A stretch of 20,044 bases of DNA from a virus: positions 1-20,044 of the IMG/VR virus record IMGVR_UViG_3300046001_004502. One strand, written 5' to 3'. The notes under the pieces were generated by a model. It saw nothing but the letters and a program-made list of their open reading frames with translations. It did not search any database and was not told the DNA's origin. The translations under genes and the position numbers were made by a program. Numbering within the stretch: the first letter of the stretch is position 1; each line of letters opens with the position of its first letter. Positions 6,544 to 14,065 of this stretch are shown one piece after another.

Positions 6544-7790
6544 TGAAAATCATTATAAGAGAATCACAACTTAATTTAATTAACGAAGCTTTAGGGGTTC
6601 CTGATAATATTTTGGATGCTGCCGATACGTTATATGATATTGTTGAAAGAGACATCAAATCAATAAGAGACATTCAAGATGAGTATAACTTTGATGGTGA
6701 ATTAGAATTTGAATTAGGTGATAAGAAAAAAATCAAAATTGATTCATATACTCTTACAGTAAAAATTGAGGAGATTGAAGATGAAGAAGGGGTCTTAGAT
6801 ATTGTCTCAATGGGAATGGGAGGTGCTTTTGGATTTAATAGGGATGTTTATATGAAAGAAAACGAACCTTCAACAATTTTGGGATTAACAATAACATTTG
6901 CTGTTGGTGAAAATTGGAAACCTGAAGGTCTTATTGAAAAAATGGAAGAAGACAAAGACGAACATGTTGCATCTTTAGCTCATGAAATAAAACACAAATA
7001 TGATAAACAATCAAAACAATTTGGTTTAATTGGTCAAGACGCTGAATATCAAGCAACACAAAGAAGAGGTATTTTTGGAATACCGGTAATTGATAGAGTT
7101 TTTTTTAGATACTTGTATTATATTTCTGGTATTGAAAATCTTGTAAGGCCAACTGAAGTGGCTTACAAATTAAAAAGAAAAAATATTACAAAGTCACAAT
7201 TCAAAGAATTTTTAGAAAATAATGTGGTTTATAAAGAACTCGTTGAAATTAAAAACTTCACATTTGAAGACTTCATCAATCAATTAAAAGAAAGTGAAGA
7301 TAGATTAGATGCTCTTATTGAACACATTGGTGATGACCCATCCGACATGACAATAGATGAAAAAATTAATGTAGTATTAGAAGTAAGTTATATTGATTTA
7401 GTTAATAATAGAATGCAAATGTTTATGACAATGACGGAACATGGGATGGATGATGTTATAAAATTTGGAACTCAACTTGGCATTTTACCTCCAGGGTTGG
7501 AAGGAAATTTGGAGGGAATTCAAAAGACAGATGCAATTAGACAAAAGTTTTTGAAATATGTTATGAAATACGAAAAAAATCCAACCAAATTTTTTGAAGA
7601 TGAAATTGAAAACTTCCAATATGTTGCAAATAAAATGTTAAAGAAAATATCAAAATTATATGCTATGGCAAAAGACGATGAACAAGTTAGTGAATCAATC
7701 ATCAATTGGGAACTTCATCAACAAATTATGGAAAAAAAATATGGAAAAAGAAAAATTGAAACAAAATACAAAAATTGGAATCTTAAATAA
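6543..7790 (+). CDS. Putative virion-associated HExxH zinc protein
   Basis: A 415-residue protein. Residues 1-15 (MKIIIRESQLNLINE) are the clearest example of the N-terminal peptide shared by five proteins here, ending in INE. Residues 55-125 look beta-rich. At 145-154 is LAHEIKHKYD, containing the zincin motif HEIKH (His147, Glu148, His151). A possible third ligand, Glu205, sits in 'RPTEVAY' 54 residues later, a layout like gluzincin-type peptidases. The rest is mostly helical and charged. A metallopeptidase packaged in the virion or used in entry, assembly or lysis is plausible. The family is not one I can name, and catalysis is not proven. No terminator separates it from the phosphoesterase gene, but it has its own TATTTAT element. 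Confidence 0.85.
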   Translation: MKIIIRESQLNLINEALGVPDNILDAADTLYDIVERDIKSIRDIQDEYNFDGELEFELGDKKKIKIDSYTLTVKIEEIEDEEGVLDIVSMGMGGAFGFNRDVYMKENEPSTILGLTITFAVGENWKPEGLIEKMEEDKDEHVASLAHEIKHKYDKQSKQFGLIGQDAEYQATQRRGIFGIPVIDRVFFRYLYYISGIENLVRPTEVAYKLKRKNITKSQFKEFLENNVVYKELVEIKNFTFEDFINQLKESEDRLDALIEHIGDDPSDMTIDEKINVVLEVSYIDLVNNRMQMFMTMTEHGMDDVIKFGTQLGILPPGLEGNLEGIQKTDAIRQKFLKYVMKYEKNPTKFFEDEIENFQYVANKMLKKISKLYAMAKDDEQVSESIINWELHQQIMEKKYGKRKIETKYKNWNLK

Positions 7791-7813
7791 TAAACTAAAA
7801 TCATAGTTTGCTC

Positions 7814-7865
7814 AATACGAGGATTTATTAACCACTAATCCCAATTGTATTCGTATTTATTAGTG
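7814..7865 (+). other. Two interleaved 7-bp inverted repeats (possible pseudoknot)
   Basis: AATACGA (7814-7820) is the reverse complement of TCGTATT (7851-7857), and CACTAAT (7833-7839) is the reverse complement of ATTAGTG (7859-7865). The order A-B-A'-B' is that of a pseudoknot, with loops of 12, 11 and 1 bases. It lies in the 158-base gap between the HExxH gene and the secreted protein gene, just upstream of a weak terminator-like hairpin. Confidence 0.4.
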
Positions 7866-7870
7866 AACTC

Positions 7871-7899
7871 AACCTGCCCGTGGAATATGGGGGTTTCTT
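7871..7899 (+). terminator. Weak terminator-like hairpin
   Basis: AACC (7871-7874) can pair with GGTT (7892-7895) and CCC (7877-7879) with GGG (7889-7891), with a 2-base bulge and a 9-base loop, followed by a short T-rich stretch. It is weaker than the other terminators in the window, but it stands in the expected place, between the 6543 gene and the next TATTTAT element. Confidence 0.35.
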
Positions 7900-7934
7900 A
7901 AAAAGATTCTTCAAGAGAGTAAATAATTTTATTT

Positions 7935-7941
7935 TATTTAT
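7935..7941 (+). promoter_or_regulatory. TATTTAT element
   Basis: TATTTAT ends 7 bases before the ATG at 7949 of the secreted repeat protein. A second copy lies at 7854-7860 inside the interleaved inverted repeats. T-rich surroundings make this match less specific than those at 6532 or 15753. Confidence 0.35.
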
Positions 7942-7948
7942 TTTTACT

Positions 7949-9817
7949 ATGAAGAATATATTGGTTGGACTTTTTGTCCTATTTTCATCTTTCTTATTTT
8001 CTCAATCATGTTCACATACCATACAACGAACCGACACTTGGGGCGATGGTTGGAACGGAGGAACTGTGGCCGTTTCCGTTAATGGAGTAACCGTTTTATC
8101 TAATTTAAGTTGCGCCGGATATGGACCTACTTCTTCTACATTTTCTGCAGCAGTGGGGGCAACAATACGAGTGTACCGCACGGCATCAGGATCATATCCT
8201 TCTGAAATGCGTATACGAGTTATCAATGGAGCAGGATCTACCATAATCAATACCGTTCAACCACTTGCTGGAACCTCAACTTCAGGAGGTCATATAGTGG
8301 CGGGAAGTTGTGCATCAGTATCACCGGGACCTTGTACTAATACCTATTCGTATTTAACGGCTACAATGCCATCAACTCCCGGTTTTTTTTCAGTTGGAAC
8401 ATGCACTTTTCAAGGGGATTACAATACATTTAATAGTGTTGTTGCAGGTAGACAATACAGATCAACTTATAGTTTAGGTGGTTGGATAACAGTAAGACAC
8501 ACAACACCAGGAGGAACTGTGGTTACTTCAGGACCTTCTCCACTAACATGGACCGCTACTATATCAGGGACTTATTACGTTCATTACAATACAAATTCAA
8601 GTTGTGGAACTGCTTCTTCTTGTGGGACAGATTATATTGAATGTTTAACTTGTACTGCACCACCACCCCCATCAAATGATTTAGTGTGTAATTCAACATC
8701 TATTACTTGTGGTCAGTCAATATCAGGGACTACTGTAAACGCAACTAACTCTGGAACGGGTGAAGGTGGATTTTGTTCTGTTAGTCAAACACAACCCGGT
8801 GTTTGGTATGTTATTCCAGGAAACGGACAAATTATGACGGCAAATCTTTGTGCTACCGCATGGGATAGTAAAATGTCTGTATTTTCAGGGGTAGGGTGCG
8901 GAAGTCTAACTTGTGTAGGGGGTAATGATGATTTTGGTCCTGCTTGTGGTAGTTCATCAGCCTCATATTCATGGTCTTCTGTGGTTGGAACAAATTACTA
9001 TATATTAGTTCATGGGTATAGTACAAGTAGTAGTTTTTCTATTAATGTAAATTGTGTTGCCCCTCCAACACCAGGCCCATGCATTAATACTATTTCGTAT
9101 GGAACACAAAGTTTACCTGTATTTGGTGGAATATCATACACTACCGTACCTTGTCAGTTTGCTGGTGAATACTCAACTTGGAGTGGAGCCGTGGTAGGAA
9201 CACCATATATTGCTATGACTACGGTTGCAACTGATTGGATAACAGTAAGAAGTGGAGCATATAATGGAACTGTTGTTGCTGTTGGATTAGGACCATTATC
9301 CTTTACTCCGACAAACAATAATACCTTATACATACACGTTAATACAAACTCACTATGTGGAACAGTAAGTGTATGTAGAGATGTTTCTGTAACTAGAATG
9401 TCTGCATTACCTATTGAATTGTTATCGTTTGAAGGTAAGAAACAAGTTAACTCAAATATGTTATATTGGTCAACAGCGTCTGAACATAATAGTAGTCACT
9501 TTATTATTGAAAAGAGTGTGGATGGTTTTAAATGGAGTGATATTGGACAAGTACAATCTGCTGGTAACTCAACTCAAAAAATAGATTATAGTTTAGAAGA
9601 TAAAGATGTATCTCAAGTTATCAACTACTACAGATTACATCAATACGATATAGATGGTGTGGATGAGGTATTTGGACCAATAGCGATCAACAATAGAGAT
9701 AGAATAAACATCATTGCTAAGAGAATTAATTTAGCGGGTCAAGAGGTTAATGAGAATGCAACCGGAATAATTATAGAAATTTATGAGGACGGAAGTATAA
9801 AAAGAATTATAAGGTAA
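7949..9817 (+). CDS. Secreted repeat protein with type IX secretion-like C-terminus
   Basis: The start is ATG 7949, not the upstream in-frame GTG at 7880, because it opens a clean signal peptide (residues 1-19, ending FLFSQ). The 622 residues then show: 'DTWGDGWNG' (29-37), a motif common in Bacteroidota surface proteins; two homologous domains at about 128-231 and 376-481, each with 'WITVR', 'Y-x-HVNTNS-x-CGT' and paired cysteines; between them (242-369) a domain opening 'SNDLVCNSTSITCG' like Bacteroidota pre-peptidase-type modules; and 'LPIELLSFEGK' (487-497) with 'YYRLHQYDIDG'. The last 40 residues (GQEV, then GIIIEIYEDGSIKRIIR) resemble a shortened type IX sorting domain lacking the usual PNP strand. 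It is probably acquired from a host and displayed on, or aimed at, the cell surface. A virion adhesin is the alternative. Confidence 0.85.
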   Translation: MKNILVGLFVLFSSFLFSQSCSHTIQRTDTWGDGWNGGTVAVSVNGVTVLSNLSCAGYGPTSSTFSAAVGATIRVYRTASGSYPSEMRIRVINGAGSTIINTVQPLAGTSTSGGHIVAGSCASVSPGPCTNTYSYLTATMPSTPGFFSVGTCTFQGDYNTFNSVVAGRQYRSTYSLGGWITVRHTTPGGTVVTSGPSPLTWTATISGTYYVHYNTNSSCGTASSCGTDYIECLTCTAPPPPSNDLVCNSTSITCGQSISGTTVNATNSGTGEGGFCSVSQTQPGVWYVIPGNGQIMTANLCATAWDSKMSVFSGVGCGSLTCVGGNDDFGPACGSSSASYSWSSVVGTNYYILVHGYSTSSSFSINVNCVAPPTPGPCINTISYGTQSLPVFGGISYTTVPCQFAGEYSTWSGAVVGTPYIAMTTVATDWITVRSGAYNGTVVAVGLGPLSFTPTNNNTLYIHVNTNSLCGTVSVCRDVSVTRMSALPIELLSFEGKKQVNSNMLYWSTASEHNSSHFIIEKSVDGFKWSDIGQVQSAGNSTQKIDYSLEDKDVSQVINYYRLHQYDIDGVDEVFGPIAINNRDRINIIAKRINLAGQEVNENATGIIIEIYEDGSIKRIIR

Positions 9818-9854
9818 TTAGGATTTCTAAAATATTTAATAAAAGAATATAAAG

Positions 9855-9886
9855 CCCCCAAATAAAAAATGGGGGTTTTTGTTTTT
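9855..9886 (+). terminator. Intrinsic terminator
   Basis: CCCCCA (9855-9860) pairs with TGGGGG (9870-9875) around a 9-base A-rich loop, followed by TTTTTGTTTTT. It closes the secreted protein's transcription unit. Confidence 0.85.
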
Positions 9887-9910
9887 ATTAGAAAAATTTT
9901 ATTATCTTTG
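9878..9910 (+). promoter_or_regulatory. TAnnTTTG promoter with upstream TTTG
   Basis: TATCTTTG at 9903-9910 lies 6 bases before the ATG at 9917. A TTTG at 9878-9881, 21 bases upstream, could be the -33 element. This is one of the better two-part matches to the Bacteroidota vegetative promoter in the window, although the -33 overlaps the terminator's T-run. Confidence 0.55.
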
Positions 9911-9916
9911 TCTTAT

Positions 9917-10117
9917 ATGATAAATCCATGCAAAGAATGTCCCCACGTTATTCGTAATCGTCATAATGATACGATTGTTGAATTTGGTCAAAGGACTGGT
10001 AAAAAACATAATTGTCATATGACCGAAGGGGTTAAAGATTTATGGAATGTTAAAAATATAAAATTAGAATGTTATGGATCAAAAAAACAAAAAGTTCAGA
10101 TTACCGAGAAAGCTTAA
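9917..10117 (+). CDS. Small Cys/His protein, possible zinc ribbon
   Basis: A 66-residue protein. The ATG at 9917 follows the promoter box; an upstream in-frame ATG at 9869 lies within the terminator and is rejected. Cys5-x2-Cys8-x-His10, then His31-x-Cys33-His34, and Cys52 could ligate one or two metal ions. The rest is basic and polar ('KKQKVQITEKA' tail). I recognise only the general look of small phage zinc-binding proteins. It heads a run of small genes and overlaps the next gene by 44 bases. Confidence 0.75.
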   Translation: MINPCKECPHVIRNRHNDTIVEFGQRTGKKHNCHMTEGVKDLWNVKNIKLECYGSKKQKVQITEKA

Positions 10118-10244
10118 AAAAAAATTAAAAAACAATCTTTTTACTTATCCAAAGAGTGAAAGAAACACTTATTTAATCGCTTGGCCATATAAGTATGAGA
10201 AAGATTACATGGATTATAAAAAAGGGTTGTTAAGAAGTATATGA
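10074..10244 (+). CDS. Short basic protein, 56 residues, overlapping the previous gene
   Basis: The ATG at 10074 opens a frame of 56 residues ending with TGA at 10242-10244. The N-terminal half is strongly basic (KNKKFRLPRKLKKKLKNN) and the second half is aromatic and structured-looking ('NTYLIAWPYKYEKDYMDYKKG'). Unlike chance frames, this is a protein-like composition and it fills an otherwise empty gap between 10117 and 10263. The 44-base overlap with the upstream gene suggests translational coupling. A nucleic-acid-binding role is possible from charge alone. Function unknown. Confidence 0.6.
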   Translation: MDQKNKKFRLPRKLKKKLKNNLFTYPKSERNTYLIAWPYKYEKDYMDYKKGLLRSI

Positions 10245-10262
10245 TAATAATTTAAAAAAAAG

Positions 10263-10484
10263 ATGAAAGAAAGAGAAGTAATTTACGGAGTGTGTGATAA
10301 GACTGGATCTTGTGATTCCTACTTTGGGTTTTTCAAAAATGAAAAAGATGCTGAACACGAGGTTGAAGTTCAAGCTAATAGACTCAAGGAAGACTTGGGT
10401 ATGATGGATATTGACATTCAAACGGACCGAGCATTATTCGATGGTAAATTAGTAATAGTAATTCATTCATATGTGTTAAGATGA
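10263..10484 (+). CDS. Unknown 73-residue protein
   Basis: A small protein reading 'EREVIYGVCDKTGSCDSYFGFFKNEKDAEHEV', that is, two strands and a helix with two cysteines six residues apart, then 'DGKLVIVIHSYVLR' as a final strand. It looks like a compact alpha/beta domain, but I do not recognise the family. The stop overlaps the ATG of the next gene (ATGA), so the two are translationally coupled. Confidence 0.8.
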   Translation: MKEREVIYGVCDKTGSCDSYFGFFKNEKDAEHEVEVQANRLKEDLGMMDIDIQTDRALFDGKLVIVIHSYVLR

Positions 10485-11167
10485 TAAACCCAACAGGAAA
10501 AAAATTAGAAAAAATTATCTTTAAATTGTTTGACGATGCAAGTCAAGGGGTTGATAGATATAATCATAACGATAGTTTGTGGTTAATCTTTACCAATGAG
10601 ATGAAATGGGTTGTTGAATACACTAAAGACCAAACTCTATGGTATAACTATAACTTCTTTAAAGATGAGATGGAGTTAATTGGTTTGGATTGTGTTGAAG
10701 ATAAAGACCTTATTCAAAAATGGTTTGAGTCAAGATTTTTGGGAATGCCAAAGGTTGAAGAGGCTTTTGACCCATTTTTCGATCAAGACCAATATGTTGA
10801 AGACGTTATTCAAAATGGAGTGAAAGATATCTCTAGTGTATTATATAAAGAGTTACTCAGCGTTGAAGACACCATTCAAAATGGGGTGAAACACACCGAG
10901 GAGGGATTGAGGCCTGATGACTCTGACGTTGAAGACACCATTCAAAATGGGGTGAAACTTACCAAAAGTACAATAATGAGTCAAGATTCTAAAATTGAAA
11001 ACACCATTCAAAATGGGGTGAAAGAGACTATTGGCACACTACGGCGTACTGCTAAGTGGGGTGTTGATGACATCATCCAAAATGGTGTAAAAGAAACTCA
11101 TGACGATTGTTCAAATAACATTGCAAGAGTTGAAGGTATAGTTAGAATAGGTGAAAAATTAAATTAA
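10481..11167 (+). CDS. Protein with six tandem 22-residue VEDxIQNGVK repeats
   Basis: A 228-residue protein. Residues 1-95 form a mixed domain ('NHNDSLWLIFTNEMKWVVEY', 'TLWYNYNFFKDE') that I cannot name. From residue 106 a ten-residue core (VED-x-IQNGVK) recurs at 106, 128, 150, 172, 195 and 217, i.e. every 22 residues with one 23-residue spacing; the last copy is degenerate (VEGIVRIGEK). At the DNA level the cores are nearly identical over 30 bases, with variable 36-39-base linkers. Twenty-two is two 11-residue turns, which suits a long amphipathic or coiled helix. Starts within the stop of the previous gene. Function unknown. Confidence 0.88.
   Translation: MINPTGKKLEKIIFKLFDDASQGVDRYNHNDSLWLIFTNEMKWVVEYTKDQTLWYNYNFFKDEMELIGLDCVEDKDLIQKWFESRFLGMPKVEEAFDPFFDQDQYVEDVIQNGVKDISSVLYKELLSVEDTIQNGVKHTEEGLRPDDSDVEDTIQNGVKLTKSTIMSQDSKIENTIQNGVKETIGTLRRTAKWGVDDIIQNGVKETHDDCSNNIARVEGIVRIGEKLN
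10796..11161 (+). repeat. Coding tandem repeat, 66-bp unit, six copies
   Basis: Units begin at 10796, 10862, 10928, 10994, 11063 and 11129 (periods 66, 66, 66, 69, 66). Copies 2-4 share CACCATTCAAAATGGGGTGA exactly; copy 1, copy 5 and especially copy 6 have diverged. The 69-base period adds one codon, keeping the frame. Confidence 0.9.
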
Positions 11168-11203
11168 TAATAGAAGTAGTAAACATTATTAGAAAATAAT
11201 ATG

Positions 11204-11211
11204 TATATTTG
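11204..11211 (+). promoter_or_regulatory. TAnnTTTG promoter box (TATATTTG)
   Basis: TATATTTG ends 4 bases before the ATG at 11216, inside the slightly longer frame that starts at 11201; the promoter reading favours the later start. It would begin a new transcript after the repeat protein. Confidence 0.5.
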
Positions 11212-11215
11212 TGGA

Positions 11216-11392
11216 ATGGAAAAAGAAGATAAAATAGAAATTAATGTAAAAAATGGTGACAATTTTCATATGGATAAAGATGTGTATATTCAATGGTTAA
11301 AAGCATTTATGGTACTAAATCTTGAAAAAGAGAATTATGATGAGTGTGCCAAGTTAAGGGATGAAATAAAATCTTTAGGTGAAGATTTTTAA
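11216..11392 (+). CDS. Small UVR-motif protein
   Basis: A 58-residue protein; the start at 11216 follows a promoter box. Residues 33-54 (VLNLEKENYDECAKLRDEIK) fit the UVR motif, the short helical hairpin by which UvrB and UvrC contact each other and which also occurs in ClpC-type adaptors and many small phage proteins (E-x-Y-x-x-AxxLRDxI). A protein-interaction role is likely. The N-terminal 25 residues are unassigned. Confidence 0.75.
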   Translation: MEKEDKIEINVKNGDNFHMDKDVYIQWLKAFMVLNLEKENYDECAKLRDEIKSLGEDF

Positions 11393-11406
11393 AATAATAA
11401 ATTGTT

Positions 11407-11712
11407 ATGAAAACAATAGAAACTAAATTTGGAACATATGTAGATATGGAAACAGAAACAAGCACAAAATTAACTGGTGATAAAATCACGGTATTTGTAG
11501 AAAGATTAAAAAAAATCGGTATTGATGTAAAACTATCAGGAAACTTTCCTTGGGTTTATATTGATGAGATCTGTGGTAAAAGAGTTACTGAAAAGTTTGA
11601 AGGGAATCACGGGTTTACATTAATATTTTTACCAGGTAGAAACGATAGTCCACCATCTGAATTTACTGATATTACAGAGATATTCAAACTAATAAGAAAA
11701 TACGCAAAATGA
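11407..11712 (+). CDS. Unknown 101-residue phage protein
   Basis: A compact protein with 'IGIDVKLSGNFPWVYIDEICGKRVTEKFEGNHGFTLIFLPGR' in the middle, a strand-turn-strand pattern with conserved-looking Trp, Gly-Asn-His and Arg residues, and a C-terminal helix 'DITEIFKLIRKYAK'. I have the impression of a widespread Bacteroidota-phage hypothetical family but cannot name a function. Its stop codon overlaps the ATG at 11709 by 4 bases. Confidence 0.8.
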   Translation: MKTIETKFGTYVDMETETSTKLTGDKITVFVERLKKIGIDVKLSGNFPWVYIDEICGKRVTEKFEGNHGFTLIFLPGRNDSPPSEFTDITEIFKLIRKYAK

Positions 11713-12233
11713 ATTTAGACAAACTAACAATGGACGAACTTATTTCATTAAGAAATGAAATTCAAGGAAAAATACATTCCTATGAAGATGGGTATTTGTA
11801 TATCTGTTCTGTTCGTCAGTTTGGTAGTGTATGGGAAGAAAAACCAAGTAGTTTATATGGTTTAAAAGAACTTTGTGATTCATATTATGGTGACAATGGT
11901 ATTGTTGATGTTTATACCAACAATCCAAATTTAGAATTTCCTGAAATGGAGTTTCAAAATTATGGTGACGTTATGTTTATTAAATCAGAAGATGATTACC
12001 GTGACTGGGTTAAATACAACAAAGAAAAAAACTTTATTGATGATGTAACACAACGACTTGATGAGTGGGATGAAAGTAAAAATTTACCATTTAAATATCG
12101 CCCTTCTTTTGCGCCAATTTGGACAAGAGAAGATCTTAATGAATGGGTTACAGGGTTTGAAAGTAAGACATGGGATTTTACTGAACCAAGATCTATGAAG
12201 GTAAAATATTCTGAAGAAGATGGTGAAGATTAA
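11709..12233 (+). CDS. Unknown 174-residue acidic protein
   Basis: The N-terminal 'LDKLTMDELISLRNEIQGKIHSYEDG' is a clear helix that could pair as a coiled coil; the following 'YLYICSVRQFGSVWEEKPSSLYGLKELCDSYYG' begins a mixed, Trp- and Tyr-rich acidic domain. No catalytic motif is recognised. It is translationally coupled to the preceding gene and 13 bases before the receiver-domain gene, so it belongs to the same operon. Confidence 0.8.
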   Translation: MNLDKLTMDELISLRNEIQGKIHSYEDGYLYICSVRQFGSVWEEKPSSLYGLKELCDSYYGDNGIVDVYTNNPNLEFPEMEFQNYGDVMFIKSEDDYRDWVKYNKEKNFIDDVTQRLDEWDESKNLPFKYRPSFAPIWTREDLNEWVTGFESKTWDFTEPRSMKVKYSEEDGED

Positions 12234-12246
12234 AAAATAAAAAATT

Positions 12247-12657
12247 ATGACAAAAGTAAAAATCTATCTAGATGATGTTCGTACACCGGTAGATCCAAGT
12301 TGGGTGGTTGTTCGTTCTTATGATGAATTTGTTAGTAAGATAAATGAAATTGGTTTAGAGAACATTGAACTAATTTCATTGGATCACGATTTGGGTGATA
12401 GTGCAATGAGAGAATGGCACTACGGCGTTGTAAAAAACTACACCATCAATTACGATAATATAACAGAAAAAACTGGTATGGATTGCACCAAGTGGTTAGT
12501 GAATCAATGGTTAGATGGTAAACATATTGTTGAAGTTGTGGTTCATTCAGCAAATGCGGTGGGTAGTGGAAACATGATGGGTTACATCAACAATTACCGA
12601 CACTTGAATAGAATGGAACAAAATTGTGTAAGAGTTAAAATTGAACATACAGTATAA
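12247..12657 (+). CDS. Cyclic-phosphate-processing receiver-like (cREC) protein
   Basis: A 136-residue receiver-fold protein: 'KIYLDDVRTP' (5-14) with Asp9-Asp10, 'ISLDHDLG' (43-50) with Asp46-His47-Asp48, and 'VVVHSANAVGSGNM' (97-110). These match the family described by Burroughs and Aravind as a cyclic-phosphate-processing receiver domain found in RNA-repair gene neighbourhoods. The extra His residues set it apart from ordinary two-component receivers, and the 60-75 region is a small insert. The proposed role is removing or opening 2',3'-cyclic phosphates at RNA breaks; this is a bioinformatic prediction. An RNA ligase gene two places downstream supports the assignment. Confidence 0.8.
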   Translation: MTKVKIYLDDVRTPVDPSWVVVRSYDEFVSKINEIGLENIELISLDHDLGDSAMREWHYGVVKNYTINYDNITEKTGMDCTKWLVNQWLDGKHIVEVVVHSANAVGSGNMMGYINNYRHLNRMEQNCVRVKIEHTV

Positions 12658-12667
12658 AAATAAAATT

Positions 12668-12928
12668 ATGGAATTAGAAAAATTTGAACAAGCAAAAAAA
12701 GTTAAAGAAAACCTTGAAAGGTTAAAAACACGGAAACATAAATTGGAATCCGCACTTAAATCTTGTAGTTTGGCGGTTAAGATTAATTATACGTATGGAG
12801 GTAAATTCCGAACGCCAGGTGAAGTGGGATTATATGATAAAGAGATTATAAAAGAAATGATGATCAAAGAACTTGAAAAGTTGGATGAAGAAATAAATTT
12901 AGTTAAAGAAGAATTTGAAAAAGTATAA
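12668..12928 (+). CDS. Small coiled-coil protein
   Basis: An 86-residue protein; the ATG at 12668 is preferred over one at 12641 that would overlap the receiver gene. Residues 1-33 and 60-86 are charged, heptad-like helices rich in Glu, Lys and Leu; the middle ('INYTYGGKFRTPGEVGLY') is a short loop or hairpin, so the whole probably folds as a helical hairpin. It lies between the receiver protein and the RNA ligase with gaps of 10 and 3 bases, so it may be a partner of one of them. No family recognised. Confidence 0.78.
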   Translation: MELEKFEQAKKVKENLERLKTRKHKLESALKSCSLAVKINYTYGGKFRTPGEVGLYDKEIIKEMMIKELEKLDEEINLVKEEFEKV

Positions 12929-12931
12929 GAA

Positions 12932-14065
12932 ATGGAAAATTTAAATAGTGTATGTTATGTTGGTGCAATCGGAGAGGTTAAGCCAATAGAAGGGGCAGAT
13001 AACATAGAACTTGTTATGGTTAATGGTTGGAATGCCATAACTAAAAAAGGAGAATATAAAGTTGATGATTTGGTTGTTGTTGCGACCACCGATGCGGTTA
13101 TACCTGTTGAGTTATCCGACTTAATTGGTGTAACTGGTTACTTAAGAAAGGGTCAGAGAGTTAGAACTGTTAAACTTCGTGGAGTTTACTCAGAGTGTTT
13201 AATCATATCTTTAAAATATACATTTAAATCAGAAATATCTATCAATGGTTTTGTTGATGGACAAGATATGATGGGTTTACTTAATGTCACTAAATACGAA
13301 CCACCAGTTAAAATGGTCCAGTTAAGTGGGGGTAGAAAATTCAAATACCACCAAAACCCTAACTTCCATGTTTACTACAAGTTTCCCAACTTAAAGAATG
13401 TACCTGAAATGTTTAACGAGGAAGACATAGTTACTTTTACTCGTAAACTTCACGGAACAAATGCTCGTTATGGTATCGTTAAAAAGAAAAGATTATCCTT
13501 GTGGGATTATGTAAGAAAGTTATTTGGAAACAAATGGGCTAACTACGAATATGTTTATGGATCTCACAACGTAGAGAAAGGTTCTGACTCTCAAGGGTTT
13601 TACAAATCAGATGTATGGAAAACAATCGCAGATAATTACAAAATAAAAGATAAACTATGGGATTATGTTAAGACATATGGTAGTCCTGACTATTTGGGTG
13701 ATGGGTTAATCATCTATGGTGAGATATATGGTCATGGTATACAAAAAAATTATGATTATGGTTTAACTGATGTTAAATTTGCTGGTTTTGATGTTGAGTT
13801 AAATGGTAATTACCGACCTTATTACGATGAAAAGAACGTTTTCAAATCTTTGGGATTACAAAGAGTTGAGGTTCTTTATTTGGGGACTTGGTCTAAAGAA
13901 AAACAAGATAAATACGTATTCAATAACAATATAGAGGGAACCAAAGTTCCACACGAAGGTGTTGTTGTTAAATCTGTTACTGGTGATAGACACAAAGTAG
14001 GTAAAGTGATCAACCCTGATTATAGTATATTCTGTGAAAAAAATAATGTAGGTGACTCCCATTGA
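12932..14065 (+). CDS. RNA ligase, Deinococcus Rnl (Rnl5)-like
   Basis: A 377-residue ATP-dependent RNA ligase. Residues 1-125 form an OB-like N-terminal domain ('GADNIELVMVNGWNAITKKGEYKVDDLVVV'), and the nucleotidyltransferase domain follows: motif I RKLHGTN with Lys172 as the predicted adenylated lysine, motif III 'IIYGEIYG' (260-267), motif IV 'EGVVVKS' (342-348) and a motif V-like Lys near 355-358. An N-terminal OB domain plus C-terminal ligase domain is the layout of Deinococcus radiodurans Rnl rather than T4 Rnl1 or Rnl2. It would seal nicked or broken RNA such as tRNA cut by host defence. The last codons lie within a terminator stem. Confidence 0.9.
   Translation: MENLNSVCYVGAIGEVKPIEGADNIELVMVNGWNAITKKGEYKVDDLVVVATTDAVIPVELSDLIGVTGYLRKGQRVRTVKLRGVYSECLIISLKYTFKSEISINGFVDGQDMMGLLNVTKYEPPVKMVQLSGGRKFKYHQNPNFHVYYKFPNLKNVPEMFNEEDIVTFTRKLHGTNARYGIVKKKRLSLWDYVRKLFGNKWANYEYVYGSHNVEKGSDSQGFYKSDVWKTIADNYKIKDKLWDYVKTYGSPDYLGDGLIIYGEIYGHGIQKNYDYGLTDVKFAGFDVELNGNYRPYYDEKNVFKSLGLQRVEVLYLGTWSKEKQDKYVFNNNIEGTKVPHEGVVVKSVTGDRHKVGKVINPDYSIFCEKNNVGDSH

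Noticed and set aside
7880-7948. GTG start extending the secreted protein by 23 residues
   Set aside because: It would bury the signal peptide and overlaps the hairpin at 7871-7899.
10796-11161. CRISPR-like pattern of about 30-base repeats and 36-base spacers
   Set aside because: The repeats are in frame inside one protein gene, all spacings are multiples of three, the repeats drift and the linkers encode ordinary protein sequence. No cas-like gene is nearby.
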